A stretch of 7,099 nucleotides of DNA. Source: an uncultured Gammaproteobacteria bacterium (GTDB lineage: Bacteria > Pseudomonadota > Gammaproteobacteria > Pseudomonadales > Pseudohongiellaceae). A program made the translations under genes and the position numbers. This document shows, piece by piece, positions 1 to 6,304 of the stretch. Position 1 is the stretch's first letter; every line of letters begins with the position of its first letter. The DNA is taken from positions 1-7,099 of the forward strand of contig CAIYIP010000308.1 of NCBI GenBank assembly GCA_903926285.1, written 5' to 3'. The notes beneath the pieces are model-generated. The model saw only the letters and a list, made by a program, of their open reading frames with translations. It was not told the DNA's origin and did no database searches.

Positions 1-1
1 C

Positions 2-1471
2 TTACTCCTGTGTTTTTTCCAGTTTTCTTCCCTCAGCCACGCCCAGGGAGAGAAGTTTTCGCGCAAGGTAGTAGAGGAAGCTGCCAATGCCCTTTCCCTG
101 AAGCCTTACGAAGCGCCCCAGCCTGTGCCCGATCCACTGCTCGCCCTGAACTACGACGAATACCGCAAAATCCAGTATCAGAAAGAGGCCGCTATCTGGG
201 GTAGCAGCCCAACTAAATTTTCGATTGAGCTGTTTGCACCGGGCAATCTGTATACCAGTGGCGTGGATATTGCGCTAATTGAAAATGGCGAAGTGGTGGA
301 TGTTCCGGTCGACAACGACACCTTTACTTCTGCCACCCCCGAGATTCTTGAATTGCTCGCTGAGGTGGACAAAGTCGCGGGATTTCGGCTGCACTACACC
401 TTGAACAATCCTGACTATAAAGATGAGTTTGTGGTGTTCCAGGGCGCGAGTTATTTTCGTGCAGTGTCCCGTGGTCAGAACTATGGCATGTCGGCTCGCG
501 GCCTGGCGATTGATGTAGCTGAACCTACCGGTGAAGAGTTTCCGATCTTCCGTCAGTTCTGGATCGAGCGTCCCTCTTCACGCTCGGACGCGATTGTTGT
601 GCACGCCCTGCTCGATAGCCGGCGCGTGACGGGTGCGTATCGCTTTGGCATCTACCCGGACGATCCTACCCGCCTCGACGTGGAAGCAACGTTGTTCCCG
701 CGTGAAGAACTCAGACATGTCGGACTGGCCGCATTAACCTCGATGTTCATGTTTGGCGATATGGACCGGGCCGATATTCCCGATTACCGCACTGCAGTGC
801 ATGATTCACAGGGGCTGGCCATGCGGACTGGCCAGGGTGAGTACCTGTGGCGTCCGTTGCGTAATCCTGTAAACCTGCAGATCAGCGGCTTTGGTGACAC
901 CAATCCGCAGGGGTTTGGCCTGGTACAGCGCAATCGTGAATTCGATGATTACCAAGATCTTCAGGCAAATTATCACAAACGCCCATCCACCTGGGTGACA
1001 CCCATCGGCGACTGGGGCACTGGCCAAGTCGTCCTCGTGGAAATTCCGACACGCTCGGAAGCTAATGACAATATAGTCGCCTACTGGCGCCCGCTGAATC
1101 CCTTGATGCCCGGTACCCCCTATAATTTTTCGTACCATCTCAGTTGGCCCAACGATAATCCGCTGCCAACGGAAATCGCGCGCATAAATCGTACTGCCTA
1201 CGGACTCAAGATCGCCACGCCCTACCCGCAGATTGCGATTGACTATACAGGCCTGCCTGCAGGTTACGTGATTGCTGACCTGACTTTTGATACGAGCCTC
1301 AGCACGGGCACCCTCATCGAAACGCAGGCGGAACCAGTTGATGCCACGACCGTACGGATCTTTATCACAATTGATGTGCAGGGTGAAACATTGAGCGAAG
1401 TCCGTGTCCAGCCCAAATACAAAGGTGCCGTTATTGGCGAAACGTTGCTGTATCGTTGGACTGATGGCTGA
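2..1471 (+). CDS. opgG: Periplasmic glucan biosynthesis protein OpgG (MdoG), 5' end missing
   Basis: OpgG acts in the periplasm on the linear beta-1,2-glucan backbone of OPGs. E. coli OpgG/OpgD belong to a beta-1,2-glucan-active glycoside hydrolase family (GH186). The frame is open to the left edge, so the true start lies before the window. The GTG at 125 is internal. The first 14 visible residues are the end of a signal peptide: a hydrophobic stretch, then Ser-His-Ala followed by Gln-Gly, a plausible signal peptidase I site. The remaining ~475 residues match the whole MdoG domain. Typical blocks are FQGASYFRAV (about residues 146-155), SARGLAID (164-171), TSMFMFGDMDR (246-256), GFGLVQRNREFDDYQDL (304-320), GDWGTG (336-341) and NDNIVAYW (355-362). 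The Ig-like C-terminal domain is expected after that. The stop is TGA at 1469-1471 and opgH follows after 6 bases. The opgH neighbour favours OpgG over the paralogue OpgD. I did not map the catalytic acid. Confidence 0.95.
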   Translation, partial: LLLCFFQFSSLSHAQGEKFSRKVVEEAANALSLKPYEAPQPVPDPLLALNYDEYRKIQYQKEAAIWGSSPTKFSIELFAPGNLYTSGVDIALIENGEVVDVPVDNDTFTSATPEILELLAEVDKVAGFRLHYTLNNPDYKDEFVVFQGASYFRAVSRGQNYGMSARGLAIDVAEPTGEEFPIFRQFWIERPSSRSDAIVVHALLDSRRVTGAYRFGIYPDDPTRLDVEATLFPREELRHVGLAALTSMFMFGDMDRADIPDYRTAVHDSQGLAMRTGQGEYLWRPLRNPVNLQISGFGDTNPQGFGLVQRNREFDDYQDLQANYHKRPSTWVTPIGDWGTGQVVLVEIPTRSEANDNIVAYWRPLNPLMPGTPYNFSYHLSWPNDNPLPTEIARINRTAYGLKIATPYPQIAIDYTGLPAGYVIADLTFDTSLSTGTLIETQAEPVDATTVRIFITIDVQGETLSEVRVQPKYKGAVIGETLLYRWTDG

Positions 1472-1477
1472 CGCCGC

Positions 1478-3658
1478 ATGGAACTAGCACTACCACCCGA
1501 ACAAACCATGGTGATGCCGAGGCAGGCGCTGCACGCTGCGCGGCTGTCGCGGCGTGGGGGTGTAGCTGCGTGGTTCTGGATCAAGACTCAATTCACAAGG
1601 TTATTGCTGCTGGCTGGCACTGTAGTTGTTTCGGGCTACGGCATTCGTGAAATGCATGGCGTGCTAACAGGTGAGCTTACTGTTATCCAGTGGGTCTTCC
1701 TGATTCTGTTCTCTATCAACTTTACGTGGATCAGTTTTGCCGGCTGCCAGGCTGTACTTGGCTTTTTTCTGCAGTTGAAGCAGGATCTGTTTGGTTATCG
1801 CCCTATTCATAATGCAGAGCCCGGTATGCGTACCGCGGTACTGGCGCCGGTTTACAATGAAGACCCGGCGCGCGTGGCAGCAGGCTTAAAAGCCATGGCC
1901 GATGGTCTCGCGAATGACGCGCCAGGAAAATTTGCCGTTTTTATTTTGAGTGACACCACCAACCCTGCGGCCTGGATGCGTGAAGAACAGGCATTCCACG
2001 ATCTGATCAGGGACGCGTCAGTACATTGTCCTGTCTATTATCGCCACCGCCGCCATAACACCGAACGCAAGGCTGGCAATATTGCCGACTTTGTCCAGCG
2101 CTGGGGTGGAGCTTTTGAGGCTATGCTCGTGCTTGATGCCGACAGCATCATGGCCCCGAGCACGATGATTGAAATGGCGCGCCGCATGGAAGCGAATCCG
2201 GGACTTGGGCTGCTGCAGACCCTGCCGGGTATCGTCATGGCAGAAACCCTGTTCGGCCGACTGCAACAATTTGCCAATCGCCTTTACGGTCCTATCTTTG
2301 CCAATGGCCTCGCTGCGTGGCACGGCAACGGCAGTAATTTCTGGGGCCACAATGCAATCATTCGTACTGCAGCGTTTGCGCAGGCAGCACATCTACCCGT
2401 GCTCAAGGGCAGGCCGCCCTTTGGTGGTCACGTCATCAGTCACGATTTTATCGAAGCAGCGCTGCTGCAGCGTGCCGGTTGGGACGTGCGTTTCGATACC
2501 GACCTGCCGCTGACTTTTGAAGAAGCCCCGCCTTCGCTAAGCGATGTGCTCGTGCGCGACCGACGCTGGTGCCAAGGCAACCTGCAACATGTAAGTTTTC
2601 TGTTTGCGCGCGGCTTTACCGTTGCGAGCAGGCTGCACATCATGTCCGGCATCATGGCGTATATGAGCGCACTGTTCTGGTTTCTGCTGTTGGCCGTCGG
2701 TGTGGTACTTGCCGTGCAAGCGAGTTTTACGCCAACGGATTATTTCCCCGAACCATCGTTGTTCCCAACCTGGCCCGTGTTCGATTCCGAACGCGCCATC
2801 ACCTTGTTTGTGTTGTCGATGCAGCTAGTGCTGTTGCCCAAGGGGCTGGCGTGGGTTTCCGCCATGATCAATGTGAAGCGTTGTTTCCGGTATGGCGGGC
2901 CCTTGCTGCTGACAATAAGTGTGCTCATAGAAATTCTGCTGTCTGCGCTGTTTGCGCCGGTGATGATGGTGGCGCAAAGCCGTATGGTATGGGAAATCAT
3001 TACCGGCCAGGACAGCGGCTGGAAACCGCAGCGGCGAAATGATGGTTCGATTCCCTTTAGCACTGCATTGCGTACACACAGCTGGCATATGATTCTGGGT
3101 ATCGGTGGTGCAGTACTCACGTATTTCCTGCAGCATGATCTGTTCTATTGGCTGTTGCCTGTTACCTGCGGCTTAATACTGTCGGCGGTATTGTCCTGGG
3201 TAAGTGGCAAACGTTTGCCGGGAAAAATACTGCAGTTTATTGGCATTCTCAAAACACCTGAGGAACATCGTATTCCTGCCATACTTACTGCTGTTACTGC
3301 TAACCTCAGTGCCAGCAAGAATTATCCAGTCTCTACGCCCCTCGATACCTTATTGAACAATGGGGCTTTGCGTGCCTGGCATAGTGCCCAGATAAAATCG
3401 CTTCGCGTGCATCACAGCGTGTTTGATGCCGAATTGATTCTGGCCCGCGCCAAATCCGCAAGAACCGACTCGCTCACCACGTTGGAAAACTGGCTTACTC
3501 CAGGTGAAACCCTCGCCTTCCTGCATAGCCCTGAATTGATCGAAGAGGTTAACCACAGCTATTTTGGTAACACCACAGTCGATGAAATGACCCCCAGGCT
3601 TGGCGTAAGCGCTGGTGTGGAAGTTCCGGTCAGGGAAACACGCGAACCCGCGTTATGA
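1478..3658 (+). CDS. opgH: Glucans biosynthesis glucosyltransferase OpgH (MdoH)
   Basis: OpgH is an inner-membrane family 2 glycosyltransferase that polymerises UDP-glucose into beta-1,2-glucan and passes it to the periplasm. The 726-residue protein has two N-terminal membrane segments (about 40-55 and 70-97), then a cytoplasmic GT2 domain. That domain shows APVYNED (123-129), ILSDT (156-160), the metal-binding DAD (220-222), GHNAIIR (290-296), SHDF (321-324, likely catalytic-base region) and RRWCQGN (362-368, the Q/RxxRW-type motif). Further membrane segments lie near 392-415, 437-460, 474-500, 535-552 and 556-574, before a ~150-residue cytoplasmic tail. E. coli OpgH is 847 residues, and the shortfall is mostly the N-terminal cytoplasmic region. 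The ATG at 1478 is the first start after the in-frame opgG stop. It has no good Shine-Dalgarno, so coupling to opgG translation is likely. ATGs at 1508 and 1514 are alternatives and also lack a ribosome binding site. Confidence 0.95.
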   Translation: MELALPPEQTMVMPRQALHAARLSRRGGVAAWFWIKTQFTRLLLLAGTVVVSGYGIREMHGVLTGELTVIQWVFLILFSINFTWISFAGCQAVLGFFLQLKQDLFGYRPIHNAEPGMRTAVLAPVYNEDPARVAAGLKAMADGLANDAPGKFAVFILSDTTNPAAWMREEQAFHDLIRDASVHCPVYYRHRRHNTERKAGNIADFVQRWGGAFEAMLVLDADSIMAPSTMIEMARRMEANPGLGLLQTLPGIVMAETLFGRLQQFANRLYGPIFANGLAAWHGNGSNFWGHNAIIRTAAFAQAAHLPVLKGRPPFGGHVISHDFIEAALLQRAGWDVRFDTDLPLTFEEAPPSLSDVLVRDRRWCQGNLQHVSFLFARGFTVASRLHIMSGIMAYMSALFWFLLLAVGVVLAVQASFTPTDYFPEPSLFPTWPVFDSERAITLFVLSMQLVLLPKGLAWVSAMINVKRCFRYGGPLLLTISVLIEILLSALFAPVMMVAQSRMVWEIITGQDSGWKPQRRNDGSIPFSTALRTHSWHMILGIGGAVLTYFLQHDLFYWLLPVTCGLILSAVLSWVSGKRLPGKILQFIGILKTPEEHRIPAILTAVTANLSASKNYPVSTPLDTLLNNGALRAWHSAQIKSLRVHHSVFDAELILARAKSARTDSLTTLENWLTPGETLAFLHSPELIEEVNHSYFGNTTVDEMTPRLGVSAGVEVPVRETREPAL

Positions 3659-3675
3659 AAACCGGCAACCAATGA
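3655..3675 (+). other. Six-codon mini-ORF bridging opgH and the CDP-alcohol phosphotransferase gene
   Basis: The opgH stop overlaps an ATG as ATGA (3655-3658). That ATG opens a six-codon frame, Met-Lys-Thr-Gly-Asn-Gln, whose TGA (3673-3675) overlaps the next gene's ATG (3672-3674), again as ATGA. The downstream start has no clear Shine-Dalgarno, so terminating ribosomes could re-initiate across this junction. The overlaps are seen directly. The coupling role is inference and the arrangement could be chance. Confidence 0.3.
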
Positions 3676-4799
3676 AACGTGAGTTGCAACTGGCGGCACT
3701 GCTGGCTTCTGTCGTACTGCTTGCGGGCGCGCTGGCTTTGCTGCAAATTCACAGTCAGATTTTTGCTGCGCAATGGTTTGTGTTCAGCAGCCTGCTCACC
3801 TCGTTTATACTTTTACAATGCTGGCAACGGCGTGCACTTAATCGCGCTGCTGTCGGTTCGCCCTTGTATCCAACACTTGGCTGGGCCAATCGCATCACTC
3901 TTTTGCGTGGTGTGTTGATTGCAGCATGTGGTGGTTTCCTGTGGGCTGATGCGCCTGGGATCGCAACCGCGTGGATCTGTGCACCGCTTTATACAGTTGC
4001 AGCCATTCTTGATCGCGTGGATGGCTTTGTCGCGCGCCGCAGTGGCAGAACAACTTTGCTTGGTACTGAGTTCGATACTGTGGTCGATGCACTTGGATTA
4101 CTGGTGGTACCTCTGCTTGCGGTAGGCTTAGACAAAATACACTGGAGTTATCTGCTCGTAAGTGCGGCCTATTATCTGTTTCAACTGGGCCTGTATTGGC
4201 GTCGACAACACGGCAAAGCGGTTTACCCTCTTGTTCCCAACAACCTGCGGCGCGCCCTCGCCGGATTCCAGATGGGCTTTGTAGCTGTTGTATTGTGGCC
4301 ACCCTTTCTTGCCCCGATGACCAATGTGATTGGCATTGCGTTTATGGTGCCAGTGTTGATTGGCTTTGGCGTCGACTGGCTTGTGGTCAGTGGCGGGATT
4401 CATCCGCAACTACCCGCAACTACCCGCTTGTTTAATAACCTTGCTGTTTTCAGCACGACATTTTTCCAACCTGCGTTGCGCTTGCTGCTGCTTATGGCCT
4501 TGTTTATGTTTAGCCGGAGTTCCGATCTGGCTCAGCTAACACAGGACAATAGCTTCTGGTCTGCTGCCGCACTGAATTACACGCTGGGACTTTGTGCGGC
4601 AATGATCGTGTTGGGGTTCGGCGGGCGTATCGGTGCGTTGGTGTTGCTTGGTTTGCTTGCCTGGTATTTTCCTGCGGTCAGCCTAAACAGTGCGATGGGC
4701 GTAGTGATTGTGAGTGCTGTCTGGATTCTTCTGCTCGGGTGTGGCCGTTTTAGTCTCTGGCAGGGTGACGATCGCTGGGTCACCCGCTACGACGGTTAA
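3672..4799 (+). CDS. CDP-alcohol phosphotransferase family membrane protein with long C-terminal extension
   Basis: These enzymes move a phospho-alcohol group from a CDP-linked donor (often CDP-diacylglycerol) to an alcohol, with release of CMP, as in phosphatidylglycerol-phosphate, phosphatidylserine or phosphatidylinositol-type synthesis. The 375-residue protein contains the full family signature D-x2-DG-x2-AR-x8-G-x3-D-x3-D: Asp114, Asp117-Gly118, Ala121-Arg122, Gly131, Asp135 and Asp139. NRITLLRG (73-80) precedes it, as is usual in the family. Simple family members are about 180-230 residues. This one has a hydrophobic N-terminal segment (about 8-25) and extra membrane segments after about residue 240 (near 266-281, 297-315, 318-332 and 341-357). 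The start is set at ATG 3672. An in-frame GTG at 3615 would add a hydrophilic leader overlapping opgH. There is no strong Shine-Dalgarno, and a mini-ORF (3655-3675) may couple translation to opgH. The substrate alcohol cannot be read from the sequence. Confidence 0.85.
   Translation: MKRELQLAALLASVVLLAGALALLQIHSQIFAAQWFVFSSLLTSFILLQCWQRRALNRAAVGSPLYPTLGWANRITLLRGVLIAACGGFLWADAPGIATAWICAPLYTVAAILDRVDGFVARRSGRTTLLGTEFDTVVDALGLLVVPLLAVGLDKIHWSYLLVSAAYYLFQLGLYWRRQHGKAVYPLVPNNLRRALAGFQMGFVAVVLWPPFLAPMTNVIGIAFMVPVLIGFGVDWLVVSGGIHPQLPATTRLFNNLAVFSTTFFQPALRLLLLMALFMFSRSSDLAQLTQDNSFWSAAALNYTLGLCAAMIVLGFGGRIGALVLLGLLAWYFPAVSLNSAMGVVIVSAVWILLLGCGRFSLWQGDDRWVTRYDG
4406..4425 (+). repeat. Perfect 10-bp tandem duplication inside the CDP-alcohol phosphotransferase gene
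   Basis: The unit gcaactaccc occurs twice back to back (4406-4415 and 4416-4425), in codons near residues 245-252, at the junction between the catalytic region and the C-terminal membrane extension. Ten is not a multiple of three, so loss or gain of one unit would shift the frame. With two copies, the gene is open. Confidence 0.7.
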
Positions 4800-4800
4800 T

Positions 4801-4809
4801 GAAGGAAAG
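4801..4809 (+). promoter_or_regulatory. Ribosome binding site of the flippase-like gene
   Basis: The purine run gaaggaaag holds an AGGA core (4803-4806) six bases before the ATG at 4813. This fixes that ATG as the start over the in-frame upstream start at 4714, which lies deep inside the preceding gene. Confidence 0.8.
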
Positions 4810-4812
4810 TTG

Positions 4813-5853
4813 ATGTCGCGCTTCAAGTTGTTTACTCCCCTGCTCTGGCTGCTGGCACTACTGCTTGCGGCGTGGATATTTGCGCAACTACCGCTTGCCA
4901 CAATCACGCAAACTATTGCTGCGCTTTCCTGGTTCCAGCTTGTTTATTGGCTTGGACTTAACCTCGTGATCATCCTGCTATGCAATCGCCGCTGGCAACT
5001 GCTGAACAATGTGTTTGGTATGTATCCCGGCTTTGGTCGGCTGCTACTGATACGCCAGGCAGGACAAGCCGTCAGTTTTATCACACCCGGTCCACAATTT
5101 GGCGGCGAGCCACTGCAGATCTACTGGTTGTATCGCTTATGCAATCTGCCCTTGGGCAAAACTATTCTGGCACTAGGACTGGACCGCTTCCTTGAACTGT
5201 GGATTAATTTCTCCGTCTTGTTGCTGGGCCTGCTAATCGTACTGGTGTATTCCGCGCAGGAACTGACGGGCTGGCCCGAACTGATCGGCGTGCTGCTCCT
5301 GCTGGTGGCGCTGATGTTCGCGATGTTGTGGGTACTGCTGCGGCAACCGCTTTGGCTGGGTAAAAAACTGCAGGGACTCGCACAACGCTGGCACCAACAT
5401 CCACGCTTGTTGTTGCTTGAGAGCGGTTTTCAGGCCATGGGTGAGCAACTGCGAACTGCGGTGAGAACGCAAAAAGCCGGGTTGCTACAGGCTTTGCTGT
5501 TGTCGCTGGTGAGCTGGGCTATGTTGTTGCTGGATTTGTGGCTCGTGCTGCGTTTCGCAGGAATTAACGCCGATTTATCAGCTTTTTTGCTGGTCCTCGT
5601 TTCCATGCGCCTGTCTATGCTGTTGCCGCTGCCAGGGGGGATCGGCACACTTGAAGCAGCCCTGCTGTGGTCTCTGCATAGTCTGGGCCATCCTGCAAGC
5701 GCAGCACTGGGCGTGATTGCATTGATGCGTATGCGCGATGCGCTGGTCCTGGGTGGTAGTCTCTGGTGTCTGCGTCTTGTGCAGTTACGCTACAAGGATA
5801 CCAGTAATACCAAAGATACTGATTTGCTGACGGACGGCGTTCTGCCAGGTTGA
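4813..5853 (+). CDS. Lysylphosphatidylglycerol synthase TM-region / flippase-like domain membrane protein
   Basis: This polytopic membrane protein of 346 residues belongs to the family of the MprF flippase half and its stand-alone relatives (LPG_synthase_TM, formerly UPF0104). The MprF membrane domain moves aminoacylated phospholipid across the membrane, but most stand-alone members have no known substrate. Hydrophobic segments lie near 9-25, 40-56, 133-147, 155-177, 223-248, 255-272 and 295-320. Family-typical motifs are the polar re-entrant block around TPGPQFGGEPLQ (91-102), LDRFLEL (123-129) and LPLPGGIGTLEAAL (271-284). There is no soluble aminoacyl-transferase domain after the membrane part; the protein ends in a short polar tail. 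The start is supported by a ribosome binding site at 4801-4809. The gap to the CDP-alcohol phosphotransferase gene is 13 bases, so the two are probably co-expressed and may share a lipid substrate. Confidence 0.85.
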   Translation: MSRFKLFTPLLWLLALLLAAWIFAQLPLATITQTIAALSWFQLVYWLGLNLVIILLCNRRWQLLNNVFGMYPGFGRLLLIRQAGQAVSFITPGPQFGGEPLQIYWLYRLCNLPLGKTILALGLDRFLELWINFSVLLLGLLIVLVYSAQELTGWPELIGVLLLLVALMFAMLWVLLRQPLWLGKKLQGLAQRWHQHPRLLLLESGFQAMGEQLRTAVRTQKAGLLQALLLSLVSWAMLLLDLWLVLRFAGINADLSAFLLVLVSMRLSMLLPLPGGIGTLEAALLWSLHSLGHPASAALGVIALMRMRDALVLGGSLWCLRLVQLRYKDTSNTKDTDLLTDGVLPG

Positions 5854-5903
5854 GAATCCTCCCGCTCGCCAGCATGGCCTTCTCAATGAGAGGACAAAGC
5901 CGG
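5854..5903. other. Short convergent intergenic gap, no clear terminator
   Basis: The 50 bases between the two converging operons hold only a weak bulged hairpin (5878-5893, six pairs with a 3-base AAT loop). No T-run follows on either strand, so I do not call a terminator. The two transcripts may run into each other here. Confidence 0.5.
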
Positions 5904-6281
5904 TCAGAAAGTCTGCCTGAATGCCGACCAGCAAGTCGCGTTTTCCCACAGCTTGACGGTAAGTGCTCCTGTGCCCGGAGGATGAATCAGCGGCAGGATT
6001 TTTTCGACGATGATACGGCTGAAATGTTCAATGCTGGGATTGAGGCCAGCAAATTCCGGTTTATCGTTGAGCATGCTGTCGCGAAAATAATCTACGGTTT
6101 TGCCAAGCGCCGCTTCTATTTCCGTAATGTCGACGAGGTAGCCGTGTTTATCGAGCTGCGCACTCTCGATGCTGACTTCTGCGACATAGTGGTGTGCATG
6201 CGGAAAATTTTCTGCACCCCAGTCGCCTCCGATCAATTTGTGGTTGGCGATAAAGTCACGGGTTACGGCAACGGTGTACAT
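5904..6281 (-). CDS. 6-pyruvoyl-tetrahydropterin synthase (PTPS/QueD) family protein with Glu in place of catalytic Cys
   Basis: The family acts on dihydroneopterin triphosphate, in queuosine (QueD), tetrahydrobiopterin or folate-bypass reactions. The 125-residue protein has normal QueD length. His14, His28 and His30 are the three zinc ligands (the last two in HAH instead of the usual HGH). NPSIEHFSRII (81-91) matches the conserved helix, and Glu113 is the expected pterin-anchoring glutamate. The catalytic Cys, four residues before the HxH pair, is Glu24 here. The Asp-His pair of QueD (LDHHYLND) aligns with FRDSMLND (66-73) and is changed to Arg-Asp. This resembles PTPS-III proteins, where active-site Glu gives 6-hydroxymethyl-dihydropterin, but no substrate is proven. 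The start at 6281 is supported by AGGA six bases upstream; a longer in-frame start at 6443 would overlap the dehydrogenase gene. It lies 23 bases after that gene and probably shares its transcript. Confidence 0.85.
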   Translation of the reverse strand: MYTVAVTRDFIANHKLIGGDWGAENFPHAHHYVAEVSIESAQLDKHGYLVDITEIEAALGKTVDYFRDSMLNDKPEFAGLNPSIEHFSRIIVEKILPLIHPPGTGALTVKLWENATCWSAFRQTF

Positions 6282-6287
6282 ACGATT

Positions 6288-6291
6288 TCCT
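6288..6291 (-). promoter_or_regulatory. Ribosome binding site of the PTPS-family gene
   Basis: On the minus strand AGGA lies six bases before the ATG (6281-6279), within the 23-base gap after the dehydrogenase stop. It decides the start in favour of the 125-residue protein. Confidence 0.75.
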
Positions 6292-6304
6292 GTTTTGATA
6301 GGGG

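Noticed and set aside
806..1138. Minus-strand ORF inside opgG, and similar antisense ORFs in opgH
   Set aside because: Low-plausibility translations opposite strongly conserved coding sequence, with no ribosome binding site or motif.
125..1471. OpgG starting at GTG 125
   Set aside because: The same frame is open upstream to the window edge and encodes a signal-peptide end and conserved mature N-terminus, so the start lies outside.
3615..3671. GTG 3615 as start of the CDP-alcohol phosphotransferase
   Set aside because: It would add a hydrophilic leader overlapping opgH by 44 bases. The ATG at 3672 directly precedes the hydrophobic N-terminus.
4714..4812. Start at 4714 for the flippase-like gene
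   Set aside because: It lies inside the preceding gene, and a good ribosome binding site stands before ATG 4813.
5878..5893. Hairpin in the convergent gap as a terminator
   Set aside because: The stem is short and bulged, with no T-run on either strand.
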